Below, one piece after another: positions 17,872 through 27,143 of a DNA stretch of 64,000 bases. The notes beneath the pieces were generated by a model. The model saw nothing but the letters and a program-made list of their open reading frames with translations, was not told the origin of the DNA and searched no databases. The position numbers and the translations under genes are program-made. Within the stretch, counting starts at the first letter, position 1; each line of letters starts with the position of its first letter. Source of the DNA: UA16 sp905478895 (GTDB lineage Bacteria; Bacteroidota; Bacteroidia; Flavobacteriales_D; Sanyastnellaceae); contig CALSQO010000002.1 in assembly GCA_943788495.1 (NCBI GenBank), forward strand, positions 558,001 through 622,000, in the 5' to 3' direction.

Positions 17872-20024
17872 TGAAGGAACGCGCTTCTGTCCATCCTTGT
17901 GTGGCGCGCTGCTGTCGGACTGCGTCGCTTCTATTCTTTTTGATTTCAACTTTTTCAGTTCACGCTCAAAAGTTCATCGGAACCCGACTCGAATATTTGC
18001 CCGAAGGTTACAACCTTGAATTGCTGGAGGTCGAAACGGTTGCTACTTCTGACCAATGGGTCGCATTTGATCAATTGGTGCCCAACTTGGGAATGGGGGA
18101 AGGGGTCGAATGGATGCGCCTGACATTGGACCCCATGACGGAAAATGGCAAATTGATTGAAATTCAAAATGCGGGAATTGATGACTTGACATGCTTTATG
18201 GTGTGCGATGGAAAAATCATTGCCAGTTACCCGGGAGGTGTAATGAATGCCCCGTCCGAGGGGCATCAATTTGGTACATATCCGTCATTTCCCGTGCCAT
18301 TGGTGGAATGCAATAAACTGCATGCCCTGTTTCGCATGCACTCCAATAAGCCCATGATCATTCCCCTTCGCATCTCCGGACCACGAAAAGTGCTGGAAGA
18401 TGCCCATCAACGGGACGTGCTATTTGCGCTTTATGCGGGTGTCATGCTGGTCATGCTCTTGTACAATCTATTCTTGTTCATGAGCATTGGTGATCGAAGC
18501 TACCTCGAATACGTACTGTTCATTTTTGCGATTGGAGGCACGCAGTTGGTACTCAACGGATACGCACCCATTTTTGGCGTTGACGGCTGGCCGTGGTTGA
18601 ATTTGCGTCTCACCCATTTGTTTGGTGTTTTCAGCGGGATTACCACGATTGTATTTGTCCAAAATTTCCTACGTCTGAGCCGATATGTGCCGTGGCTGAA
18701 TAAGCTATTGAATGGCTATTTTATCCTTTATTTGTTGGCCCTTGGCCTGGCGTTGATCGGGCGATTGGAATGGAGTTATCAGCTGATCAACTTCTGTGCT
18801 GCAGCGATTTTCTTTTTCATTCCTGGGACCATCATCACGATGCGAAAGGGCTACACCCCGGCGAAGTACTTTCTTTTGGCCTTCACTGTATTCATTCTTG
18901 CAGTGGTGGTTTTTGTTTTGAAAGACACGGGTGTGATTCCGTACAATGCTTGGACGTTTTATGCGCTCCCAATGGGAAGTGCCATTGAGGTGGTTGTGCT
19001 GAGTTTGGCCCTTGCGAGTCGCATCAATCAATTGAAACGAGAAACGGTGAACGCCCGAGAAGAGCAATTGCGCGTTTCCCAGTTGAACGAGCAAATGGTC
19101 CGCGAACAGAACACGGTCTTGGAAGAGCGGGTGGCGAAGCGGACCGCTGCGCTGGAAAATGCCAATAGCAGCATGAAGGACACGCTTGTTGATTTGCAAT
19201 CCGCCCAGCAGCAATTGGTCCAAAGTGAAAAGCTGGCCTCCATCGGTCAATTAACGGCGGGCATTGCCCATGAGTTGAACAACCCCATCAATTTTGTGGC
19301 TTCCAGTGCGCAGTCGCTGCGACGAGATTTTGAGGATTTGAATCAGGTCATTGATGGATTCAAGGCACTGGACCCTTCTGATCCAGGATTCCTTGCCGCA
19401 GTGGCCGAATTGAAGGAGATGTTCGGTAAGCTGGATATCGACTTTACCCAGAAGGAAATAGAAGAACTTCTCCACGGAATTGAGGACGGCACAAAACGGA
19501 CTTCGGAGATTGTGAAAGGCCTGCGGATTTTCAGTCGGATGGATGGCGACAACTTTACCACAGCACAAATCAATGAGCTCCTGGAATCAACCCTGATCGT
19601 CTTGAGGAGCAATTTGAAAGATCAAGCAGTGGTCGAAGTCAATATGGGTGAAGGATTGCCATTGCTAAGCTGTCAACCTGGGCGATTGAATCAGGTGTTT
19701 ATGAACATCATCACGAACGCCGCACAATCCATGGAAGCCACTGGGTTGGCCATAGAAGAACGAATCGTGGAGATTTCCTCGAGCCTGGCCGAGAGCATAG
19801 GTCAGTCGTGGATTGAGGTTCGAATTAAGGACCGCGGCATCGGGATGTCGGAAGCCGTCAAGTCCCAAATTTTTGACCCATTCTTCACAACGAAATCGGT
19901 AGGGGAAGGCACAGGGTTAGGATTGAGCATTGTCATGGGCATCTTGAGTGACCACAATGCGGAGGTGGAAGTAGAGACAGAAGAAGGCATTGGTACAGAA
20001 TTTATTATTCGATTTCCGTTATGA
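17871..20024 (+). CDS. 7TMR-DISM sensor histidine kinase
   Basis: A 717-residue membrane sensor kinase; a GTG one codon upstream (17868) is also possible. Domains in order: signal peptide (to about 31), extracytoplasmic 7TMR-DISMED2-like beta domain (33-180), seven-transmembrane 7TMR-DISM region (183-385), coiled coil (386-455), HisKA with His467 in GIAHELNNPINF, and HATPase_c with N box (FMNIITNAAQS), G1 (DRGIGM), F box (FDPFFTTK) and G2 (GTGLGLSI). DISM sensors detect small ligands, often carbohydrates, at the outer face; the ligand here is unknown. It overlaps the response regulator by 4 bases and is in one operon with the ThiF-like and acyltransferase-like genes. Confidence 0.93.
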   Translation: MKERASVHPCVARCCRTASLLFFLISTFSVHAQKFIGTRLEYLPEGYNLELLEVETVATSDQWVAFDQLVPNLGMGEGVEWMRLTLDPMTENGKLIEIQNAGIDDLTCFMVCDGKIIASYPGGVMNAPSEGHQFGTYPSFPVPLVECNKLHALFRMHSNKPMIIPLRISGPRKVLEDAHQRDVLFALYAGVMLVMLLYNLFLFMSIGDRSYLEYVLFIFAIGGTQLVLNGYAPIFGVDGWPWLNLRLTHLFGVFSGITTIVFVQNFLRLSRYVPWLNKLLNGYFILYLLALGLALIGRLEWSYQLINFCAAAIFFFIPGTIITMRKGYTPAKYFLLAFTVFILAVVVFVLKDTGVIPYNAWTFYALPMGSAIEVVVLSLALASRINQLKRETVNAREEQLRVSQLNEQMVREQNTVLEERVAKRTAALENANSSMKDTLVDLQSAQQQLVQSEKLASIGQLTAGIAHELNNPINFVASSAQSLRRDFEDLNQVIDGFKALDPSDPGFLAAVAELKEMFGKLDIDFTQKEIEELLHGIEDGTKRTSEIVKGLRIFSRMDGDNFTTAQINELLESTLIVLRSNLKDQAVVEVNMGEGLPLLSCQPGRLNQVFMNIITNAAQSMEATGLAIEERIVEISSSLAESIGQSWIEVRIKDRGIGMSEAVKSQIFDPFFTTKSVGEGTGLGLSIVMGILSDHNAEVEVETEEGIGTEFIIRFPL

Positions 20025-20557
20025 TCAACGTATTGTATTTGGACGATGAATTGCACAACCTGACAGCATTTCGGGCCGCATTTCGACGTGATTTTCATGT
20101 TCATGTAACCACCGAGCCAACCGAAGCGGTGAGGATTTTGCGTGAACAGCCCATTGAGGTCATCATATCTGACCAGAAAATGCCGACCCTCAGCGGGGTT
20201 GAGTTTTTCGAATTGATCATGCCAGACTTTCCCGATCCGATCCGCATGTTGCTCACAGGGCATGCAGATATCGACGCTGTCATTGATGCGATTAATAAGG
20301 GGCAGATTTACAAGTACATTGCCAAACCTTGGAATGAATCGGAACTCAAGGAAATGGTGAATGAAGCGTCGATGCTGTTTCATGAGCACAAGGCCGTCTC
20401 CAGCCGAGGCGAAGTCCTTTTGCATAAGATGCAGGAAGCCCGGGCCATGGCGCTGAGGATTCAGCGGATCACAGACCAGGCTTCAAACTTGAATGCGGAA
20501 GAGACCGCAGAAATCAATCGCAACGCCATCGAAATCAATCGCCTGCTGACAGAATGA
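20021..20557 (+). CDS. Response regulator, receiver domain only
   Basis: A 178-residue response regulator. The receiver domain (1-125) is complete: acidic pocket Asp8/Asp9, phospho-acceptor Asp51 (ISDQKMP), Thr79 (LLTGH) and Lys102 (AKPW). The GH after the Thr and the YKYIAKPW motif are typical of receivers related to RpfG/HD-GYP regulators. No output domain follows, only about 50 residues of predicted helix (EETAEINRNAIEINRLLTE). The partner is almost certainly the DISM kinase, whose stop codon it overlaps. It probably acts by protein contact, or passes phosphate on. Confidence 0.92.
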   Translation: MINVLYLDDELHNLTAFRAAFRRDFHVHVTTEPTEAVRILREQPIEVIISDQKMPTLSGVEFFELIMPDFPDPIRMLLTGHADIDAVIDAINKGQIYKYIAKPWNESELKEMVNEASMLFHEHKAVSSRGEVLLHKMQEARAMALRIQRITDQASNLNAEETAEINRNAIEINRLLTE

Positions 20558-20578
20558 TTTTACAGCGCGGCCTTTGAT

Positions 20579-21670
20579 TTACTTGATGTACTTAAAATCC
20601 TCTCCCGTTTTGATGTTCTGCAATGTTGCCAAGATGAGTTGGATGCAATGTTCAACGTCGTCGCGGTGCACCATCTCCACTGTGGTGTGCATGTAGCGCA
20701 ATGGTAAGCTGATGAGTGCGCTGGCTACTCCTTTGTTGGAATAGGCGAATGCATCGGTGTCGGTTCCTGTAAAACGGCTTGCTGCCATGCGCTGGAGCGG
20801 AATTTTTTGAGCGTCCGCTGTGTCGATGATGCGCTGCAGCAGGTTGTTTTGAACGGCTGGTCCATAGGTCACTCCTGGACCTTTTCCTGCGGCCACATCG
20901 CCATTTTCGATTTTATTCATCATGGGAGTATGCGTGCAGTGCGTCACATCGGTGACGATGGCCACATCGGGTTGAATGCGTTCCGCAATCATTTGAGCAC
21001 CACGCAGGCCGATTTCCTCTTGCACCGAATTGGTGATATAGAGTCCAAAGGGCAATTTGATTTTCTGCTCATGCAGCAATCGTGCTACTTCCGCAATCAT
21101 AAATCCACCGGCGCGGTTGTCCAAGGCACGTGCGACGTACCAGTCCTTGTTCAAGACCATGAATTGGTCTTCATAGGTGACGACACAGCCGACGTGAATC
21201 CCCATGGCTTCTACTTCCTTTTTGTCCTTTGCGCCGACATCGAGGAAAATATTCTTCATGCTCGGAGCTTCTTCTTTCCCTGCGGTTCGAGTATGAATGG
21301 CGGGCCATCCAAAAACCCCTTTTACGATGCCTTTTGGCGTGTGAATGTCCACGCGTTTTGAGGGTGCAATTTGATGGTCACTGCCTCCGTTGCGCTTCAA
21401 GTAGATGTAGCCTTCCGAAGTGATGTAATGCACGAAATAACTGATTTCGTCCGCATGTGCCTCGATGACCACTTTGTAAGGCGCGTCAGGATTGATGATG
21501 CCAACCACTGTACCGTAGGTGTCGACCATGTGCTCGTCGATGTACGGGCGTATGTAGTCTAGCCAAAGCTGTTGTCCACTGCTTTCAAAGCCCGTTGGGC
21601 TTGCGTTATTCAGGTAAGCGGCTAGGAATTTCTCCGAGGCTTTCGTGATGATGCTTTTCTTTTTTGCCAT
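20579..21670 (-). CDS. M42-family metallopeptidase (glutamyl aminopeptidase/endoglucanase-like)
   Basis: A 363-residue cytoplasmic peptidase starting MAKKKS; the frame opens 7 codons earlier but that start is unlikely. M42 enzymes are co-catalytic metal aminopeptidases that form large dodecameric shells. Metal ligands and catalytic residues are recognisable: His72 in EAHADEIS, Asp in ARALDNRAGG, the Glu pair in VQEEIGLRG, Asp in IVTDVTH and the late His in YMHTTVEMVH. Length is normal for the family. It is convergent with the response regulator (21 bases between the stop codons). Substrate is short peptides; which residue it prefers cannot be read. Confidence 0.93.
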   Translation of the reverse strand: MAKKKSIITKASEKFLAAYLNNASPTGFESSGQQLWLDYIRPYIDEHMVDTYGTVVGIINPDAPYKVVIEAHADEISYFVHYITSEGYIYLKRNGGSDHQIAPSKRVDIHTPKGIVKGVFGWPAIHTRTAGKEEAPSMKNIFLDVGAKDKKEVEAMGIHVGCVVTYEDQFMVLNKDWYVARALDNRAGGFMIAEVARLLHEQKIKLPFGLYITNSVQEEIGLRGAQMIAERIQPDVAIVTDVTHCTHTPMMNKIENGDVAAGKGPGVTYGPAVQNNLLQRIIDTADAQKIPLQRMAASRFTGTDTDAFAYSNKGVASALISLPLRYMHTTVEMVHRDDVEHCIQLILATLQNIKTGEDFKYIK

Positions 21671-21775
21671 GCCACAAAAATACCTGCACACTTGCCTCCG
21701 AAGTGCACGAATTTTCGTTTGATTTCAACAAAGAATTCACCCGGTTCATCGACGCTAATTTCGAGGCTCACCGAA

Positions 21776-23566
21776 TCAAAGTCCGTATTCGTTCTTCTCG
21801 ATCAAATGCATTGCGATCAATTGCCTTGCCTCCTTGGTATTGAAGTCGTCGGTTTTGGCAAATCGCTTCATCCCCATGAGCATCATCTTCAGTTCATCGC
21901 CTTCGGCGAATCCGAGCAAGGCCTCCTTGCCAGCGCTGTGAATCCATTCCGAAGCTTGATAGGTATAGACCCGCATGATCGCCTCTTGAACGCTCAAATC
22001 GGCATCGTTCCCGCGCAATCCGCGCAGTTTTTGAACCCGCAAAACCGTTGACTCTGCGGTGTAAGCCCAAATGGCCATGTCGGCGATGTTCATCAGTATT
22101 TCTTGCTCCTTGGCCAAACTCATCATGAGTTTTTGAGCCGCTGATCCCGCTACCATGAGAATGGCCTTTTTGAAATTCCGAACATACTGAAGTTGCTTTT
22201 CGAACAGATCACTGGGCGGCGGTGTCATATCGGGCACACCAGTCAATTCTGATGAAATCGCCATTGCGGGTGTCATGAGATCGATTTCACCTTTCATGGC
22301 CTTCTTGAGGATCATGTCCACTGTGAGCATGCGATTGATCTCATTCGTTCCTTCAAAAATCCGATTGATTCGGGCATCACGGTACGCCAATTCCGCGCGT
22401 GTTTCCGCACTGTAACCCATGCCTCCATGTATTTGGACGGTTTCGTCCACAACGTAATCCAATACCTCCGAGCCCAAGACTTTCATCATCGCACATTCCG
22501 GTGCGAAATCTGCAATTCCTTTTAAGGTCGCCTCTCCGTGTTCCATGCCGCCTGCTTTGAGCGCTGCAATCGCATCGTCGATGTTTTGCGTGGCGCGGTA
22601 AAGGGCAGACTCTTTGGTAAACAATCGAATGGCACTCTCAGCCAGTTTGTATCGGATGGCGCCGTATTTTGAAATGGGTCGTCCAAACTGCTCGCGTTCA
22701 TTGGCATACCGCACGGCATGGGTGCAAGCATCTTTGGCAGCGCCGAGCACGGCTCCTCCCAATTTGATGCGTCCGATGTTCAAGATGTTGACGGCGATTT
22801 TGAAACCTTTTTGTCGTTCGTAGAGCAAATTTTCGACAGGTACTTTCACGTCATTGAAGAAGATTTGACGAGTGGATGAGCCTTTGATGCCCATCTTCTT
22901 TTCTTCTGGATTTTTCGAAATCCCTTCGGCGTGGCCGTCGACAATAAAAGCGGTAAGGTTTTCGTCGTCATCAATTTTGGCGAAGACGATCATTACATCG
23001 GCGAAGCCGCCGTTCGTAATCCACATTTTTTGACCATTGATGAGGTAGTGCTGTCCATCTTCGGTGAGTTTGGCTGTGGTTTTTCCGTTGTTGGCATCCG
23101 ATCCGGCGCTCGGCTCGGTAAGGCAATAACATCCTTTGAGCTGTCCAGAGGCCAAGCCAGGAATCCATTGCTTTTTTTGTGCTTCATTTCCGTAATACAG
23201 GATGGGCAATGTGCCGATTCCAGTGTGTGCACTGAAGCTGACGCTAAACGAATGCGCTCCACCGATGGCTTCGGTAATGAGCATGGTGGATTTGAAATCC
23301 AACCCCATTCCTCCCAAATCTTCGGGTACGGAGCTACCAATGAGTCCCAATTCTCCCGCTTCTTCCATCAATTGGGGAACGAGTCCGTCCTCTTGTTGTT
23401 CGATGCGCTCCAGGTTCGGGATGATGCGTTGCTCGACAAAATCCAGCGTCATTTGTTTCATCATCAGCTGCTCTTCCGTCCATTCTTCTGGAATGAAAAT
23501 AGCGTCTGCTGTGGTTTCGCGGATTAAAAATTCGCCTCCGCGCAAGGCCTTTGATTGATCAGACAT
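21776..23566 (-). CDS. Acyl-CoA dehydrogenase
   Basis: A 596-residue FAD-dependent acyl-CoA dehydrogenase for the first step of fatty-acid beta-oxidation. Visible features are the N-terminal helical domain with EEQLMMKQM, the middle beta domain (GCYCLTEPSAGSDANN, MWITNGGFADV), the C-terminal catalytic domain with IHGGMGYSAE and the likely catalytic Glu in RIFEGTNEINR. About 180 residues beyond the canonical 390-residue core form the extra C-terminal domain seen in very-long-chain-type and many Bacteroidota enzymes. It is the last gene of the marR operon, 12 bases after the thiolase. Electrons probably go to ETF, which is not in the window. Confidence 0.95.
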   Translation of the reverse strand: MSDQSKALRGGEFLIRETTADAIFIPEEWTEEQLMMKQMTLDFVEQRIIPNLERIEQQEDGLVPQLMEEAGELGLIGSSVPEDLGGMGLDFKSTMLITEAIGGAHSFSVSFSAHTGIGTLPILYYGNEAQKKQWIPGLASGQLKGCYCLTEPSAGSDANNGKTTAKLTEDGQHYLINGQKMWITNGGFADVMIVFAKIDDDENLTAFIVDGHAEGISKNPEEKKMGIKGSSTRQIFFNDVKVPVENLLYERQKGFKIAVNILNIGRIKLGGAVLGAAKDACTHAVRYANEREQFGRPISKYGAIRYKLAESAIRLFTKESALYRATQNIDDAIAALKAGGMEHGEATLKGIADFAPECAMMKVLGSEVLDYVVDETVQIHGGMGYSAETRAELAYRDARINRIFEGTNEINRMLTVDMILKKAMKGEIDLMTPAMAISSELTGVPDMTPPPSDLFEKQLQYVRNFKKAILMVAGSAAQKLMMSLAKEQEILMNIADMAIWAYTAESTVLRVQKLRGLRGNDADLSVQEAIMRVYTYQASEWIHSAGKEALLGFAEGDELKMMLMGMKRFAKTDDFNTKEARQLIAMHLIEKNEYGL

Positions 23567-23578
23567 ATTACTACCTAA

Positions 23579-24760
23579 TTAAACGTTCATCATTTCGAAA
23601 ACTCCTGCAGCTCCTTGGCCGGTGCCAACGCACATGGTGACCATCCCGTAACGCGACTTGCGTTGGTGCAATTCATTCATCATTTGCACGGTTAGCTTCG
23701 CGCCGGTGCATCCGAGTGGATGCCCCAGTGCAATCGCGCCGCCATTCGGATTCACCCGCTCGGGGTCGAGGTCAAGTTCCTTCAATACGGCAACGGATTG
23801 AGAAGCAAAGGCTTCGTTCAATTCAATCGCACCCAAGTCATTTTTAGTCAGTCCAGCTTTTCGAAGCGCTTCGGGAACCGCATGAATTGGGCCAACCCCC
23901 ATGATGCGCGGCTCAAGACCACTTACATGATAACTCGCTAAGCGGGCGACCGGCTCAACGTTCAATTCCTTGAGCATTTTTTCGGAAACGACAAGCACGA
24001 AGGCTGCGCCATCCGAGGTTTGGGAGCTGTTGCCTGCGGTAACGCTTCCACCTTGTGCAAAAACGGGGCGCAACCGCGCGAGCCCCGCTTCGGAGGACTC
24101 GCGGCGCACACCTTCGTCGGTGTCCACCATGTGTTTTCTTTCCTGTCTTTTTTCGGCGGCATCCAAATAAACTTCCGTCACCTCAATGGGGGCAATACCA
24201 GGTGCAAATCGGCCCGCATCAATAGCGGCTGCTGCGCGCAAATGGCTGTTGAGCGCGAAGGCATCTTGCGCCTCGCGGCTGACGTCAAAGTCTTTGGCAA
24301 CGGCTTCCGCTGTAAGCCCCATTCCCCAGTACCAATCGGGATTGGCTTTGGCAACGCGCGCATTGGGAACAATGCGCCATCCGCCAAATGGAATGGGGGA
24401 CATCGATTCGATTCCACCGGCCAAAATGCAATCGGCGAGACCCGCATGAATTTTAGCGGAAGCAATGGCAATGGTTTCCAAACCGCTTGCGCAGTAGCGA
24501 TTCACCGTCATACCGGGAACTTTCTCGGTGTCCAGGCCCATGAGGCTGACCATTCTTCCAATGTTCAAGCCCTGCTCCGCTTCAGGCGTGGCATTGCCGA
24601 CAATGACATCGTCGATGCGTTCTTTATCCAATTGTGGGAAGTCACCCAGCAACTTGCGGATGACCTGTTCGCCCAAATCATCGGGCCGCACAAATCGAAA
24701 TGCTCCTTTGCCGGATTTTCCAACGGGGGATCTGTATCCTCCTATGATGTATGCATTCAT
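23579..24760 (-). CDS. Acetyl-CoA C-acyltransferase (3-ketoacyl-CoA thiolase)
   Basis: A 393-residue thiolase that cleaves 3-ketoacyl-CoA into acetyl-CoA and a shortened acyl-CoA. The nucleophile is Cys90 (VNRYCASGLETI). The catalytic His lies in GGAIALGHPLGCTGAK and the second Cys in MVTMCVGTGQGAAG, so the triad is complete. Length is normal. It starts 4 bases after the stop of the HCDH/ECH gene, in the order marR, HCDH/ECH, thiolase, dehydrogenase. Degradative (FadA/FadI-like) use is more likely than acetoacetyl-CoA synthesis because of that context. Confidence 0.95.
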   Translation of the reverse strand: MNAYIIGGYRSPVGKSGKGAFRFVRPDDLGEQVIRKLLGDFPQLDKERIDDVIVGNATPEAEQGLNIGRMVSLMGLDTEKVPGMTVNRYCASGLETIAIASAKIHAGLADCILAGGIESMSPIPFGGWRIVPNARVAKANPDWYWGMGLTAEAVAKDFDVSREAQDAFALNSHLRAAAAIDAGRFAPGIAPIEVTEVYLDAAEKRQERKHMVDTDEGVRRESSEAGLARLRPVFAQGGSVTAGNSSQTSDGAAFVLVVSEKMLKELNVEPVARLASYHVSGLEPRIMGVGPIHAVPEALRKAGLTKNDLGAIELNEAFASQSVAVLKELDLDPERVNPNGGAIALGHPLGCTGAKLTVQMMNELHQRKSRYGMVTMCVGTGQGAAGVFEMMNV

Positions 24761-24764
24761 GGCT

Positions 24765-27143
24765 TTAGTTTCTTAGGATTTTGCCCTTTTGAATGAGGCT
24801 TTGCATGCGCTCCAGTGTTTTGCGTTGCATGCACAATTCAACAAATGCTTGGCGTTCCAAATCCAATAGATATTGTTCGGAGACTTCGGTTCGCTCGCTC
24901 AAATCGCCTCCGCACATTGCATATCCAAGTTTTTCGCTGATCAGCTGATCGTGTTCAGAAATGAATTTCCCGCTCTTCATGCTGTTGGCTCCCACATATA
25001 CAATGCCCAATCCCTCTTGGCCGGCGACAGTGATGTCCTTCCGCTCGATTGGCATTGTGTAGCCGGAAGCGGCCAATTCCATGGCGGCGCGTTTGGCTTT
25101 TGCCAGTTGATCCCTCCGGTTTACGACAACTTCATCAATTCCCTCTCTTAAGTAGCCCAATTCAAAGGCCTCGTGCGCCGAAGTTGCCACCTTGGCCTGT
25201 CCAATGGTCAAGAACCGGTCGCGCAGCCGATTGATTCGCATGTCACCGTCGTGCATCTCATCGTTCAATCGAACGACAAATTCCTTGGTGCCGCCGCCTG
25301 CTGGGATGACGCCAATTCCGAATTCCACCAACCCCATATACGTTTCGGCGTGAGCAATGACCTTATCGGAATGCAGGCAGAGTTCGCAACCCCCGCCCAG
25401 TGCCATTTGGTGCGGAGCGGCGACCACGGGAATACCCGAATAGCGCATGCGCATCATCGTTCGTTGAAACAGTTGCACGGCATAATTCAGGTCATCCCAT
25501 TCTTGTTCCACAGCGAGCATGAAAATCATGCCAACATTGGCTCCTGCGCTGAACTGTGCTCCTTCATTGGAAACCACCACACCTTTCCATTTTTCATCGC
25601 CTTCGGCGAGATCAATGACCTTATTAAGCCCTTCCAAGACTTCGGAGCCGATCGAATTCATTTTGGTGTGGAAGGCGATGTTCAAAATACCGTCCCCCAA
25701 ATCTTGGATCGTAGTGCCAGTATTGGACCAAACCACCGATGACTCAGGGAGCCAACTGAGTGCGATTCGCTCTTCCTGGCCTGGAATCTGTTCGTATTGC
25801 TCGCTTTTGGGATTCCAACATTCTCGCACGCCATCTCGGTTTTGGTAGAAGGTACCGTTGCCTTTTTCGGCGAACCGCTCAATCCACGTAGGTAGGTTCA
25901 GTCCTTTGGCTTTGACGGCTTCACAACCGGCTTCGAACCCAATGGCATCCCAGCTTTCAAAGGCTCCCAATTCCCATCCGAAACCAGCACGGACTGCATC
26001 ATCGATTCGGTAAGGCGCATCGGCGATTTCTGGGACTCGTTGTGCCACATAAGCGAATACATCCGAAAAGATCCGCCGGTAAAAATCACCCGCTTCATCG
26101 GTACCATTGAAAAGCAGTTTTGTGCGCTTGGGCAAATCATCCACTGCCTTCGCCGCATCAAGGGTGGCAAATTTCACTTTCGTTTTGGATCGGTACTCTT
26201 TTGTTTTCAGATCGAGTACTAGAATTTCACTTTTCCCATTTTCATCCTTGACCTTTTTGTAAAATCCAGCGCCCGATTTCGAGCCGAGTTGATCATGATC
26301 GACGAGGTGTTGAACATATCCGGGGATTTCAAAGACTTGCTTGCGTTCATCCGCTGGGCAATTGTCCGCGACGCCTTTTGCCACGTGAACAAGGGTGTCA
26401 AGGCCTACGACATCGCACGTGCGAAAGGTGGCACTTTTGGGCCGTCCCATGGCGGGCCCGGTCAGCTTGTCGACCGCTTCAACCGATAGTCCCATTTCCT
26501 CGACGGTATGGAACAACGCTTGTATGGCAAACACACCGACGCGGTTGGCAATGAATGCAGGCGTGTCTTTGCATAAGACTACTTGTTTGCCGAGGATGCG
26601 TTCCCCGTACCGGGCGAAAAAATCCAAGATTTCAGGCTTGGTTTGGGGGCCTGGAATGATTTCGAGCAACGGCAAGTAACGTGGCGGATTGAAGAAGTGT
26701 GTTCCGCAAAAATGCTGCTGAAAATCTTCGGATCGGCCCGCGCTTAGTTGCCCAATAGGAATTCCAGAAGTGTTGCTTGTGATTAATGTACCTGGTTTGC
26801 GTACCGCCTCAATTCGCTCGAACAATTGCTGTTTGATGTCCAAGCGCTCGACGATGACTTCGATGATCCAATCGCATTCGCCTAGCCTTTCCAAGTCATC
26901 ATCAAAATTGCCAGTTTCGATGCGTTTTGCATATCGCTTTGAATAGATGGGCGATGGATTTGACTTCAAAGCGGTTTTGAGGTGGCCAGCTGCAATTCCA
27001 TTTTTCGGTCCATCTTGCGTTGCAAGGTCGAGCAGTAACACCTCAGAGCCGGTCTGGGCCAAATGACAGGCGATTCTTGATCCCATAACGCCTGAACCTA
27101 AAACGGCTACGCGTTTGATTTTGTGCAAGGGGAGTGTGGTCAT
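24765..27143 (-). CDS. 3-hydroxyacyl-CoA dehydrogenase/enoyl-CoA hydratase fusion (HCDH first)
   Basis: A 792-residue bifunctional beta-oxidation enzyme. The dehydrogenase part comes first: the NAD Rossmann loop VLGSGVMGSRIA (about 14-25), HFFNPPRYLPLLEI, and HCDH C-terminal domains to about 420. The enoyl-CoA hydratase/crotonase part follows (about 470-680) with the oxyanion sequences EGAQFSAGANVG and GGGCELCLHSD. This is the reverse order of E. coli FadB and matches the FadN-type arrangement found in Bacillus and Bacteroidota. Its start overlaps the stop of marR by 4 bases, indicating translational coupling to its regulator. Confidence 0.93.
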   Translation of the reverse strand: MTTLPLHKIKRVAVLGSGVMGSRIACHLAQTGSEVLLLDLATQDGPKNGIAAGHLKTALKSNPSPIYSKRYAKRIETGNFDDDLERLGECDWIIEVIVERLDIKQQLFERIEAVRKPGTLITSNTSGIPIGQLSAGRSEDFQQHFCGTHFFNPPRYLPLLEIIPGPQTKPEILDFFARYGERILGKQVVLCKDTPAFIANRVGVFAIQALFHTVEEMGLSVEAVDKLTGPAMGRPKSATFRTCDVVGLDTLVHVAKGVADNCPADERKQVFEIPGYVQHLVDHDQLGSKSGAGFYKKVKDENGKSEILVLDLKTKEYRSKTKVKFATLDAAKAVDDLPKRTKLLFNGTDEAGDFYRRIFSDVFAYVAQRVPEIADAPYRIDDAVRAGFGWELGAFESWDAIGFEAGCEAVKAKGLNLPTWIERFAEKGNGTFYQNRDGVRECWNPKSEQYEQIPGQEERIALSWLPESSVVWSNTGTTIQDLGDGILNIAFHTKMNSIGSEVLEGLNKVIDLAEGDEKWKGVVVSNEGAQFSAGANVGMIFMLAVEQEWDDLNYAVQLFQRTMMRMRYSGIPVVAAPHQMALGGGCELCLHSDKVIAHAETYMGLVEFGIGVIPAGGGTKEFVVRLNDEMHDGDMRINRLRDRFLTIGQAKVATSAHEAFELGYLREGIDEVVVNRRDQLAKAKRAAMELAASGYTMPIERKDITVAGQEGLGIVYVGANSMKSGKFISEHDQLISEKLGYAMCGGDLSERTEVSEQYLLDLERQAFVELCMQRKTLERMQSLIQKGKILRN

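Noticed and set aside
24020..24796. Long open frame opposite the thiolase gene (and similar antisense frames at 4053-4841, 4854-5579, 46776-47507)
   Set aside because: These run antisense to well-conserved genes and their products are rich in His, Arg and Ser with no domain pattern. They follow from the codon bias of the real genes.
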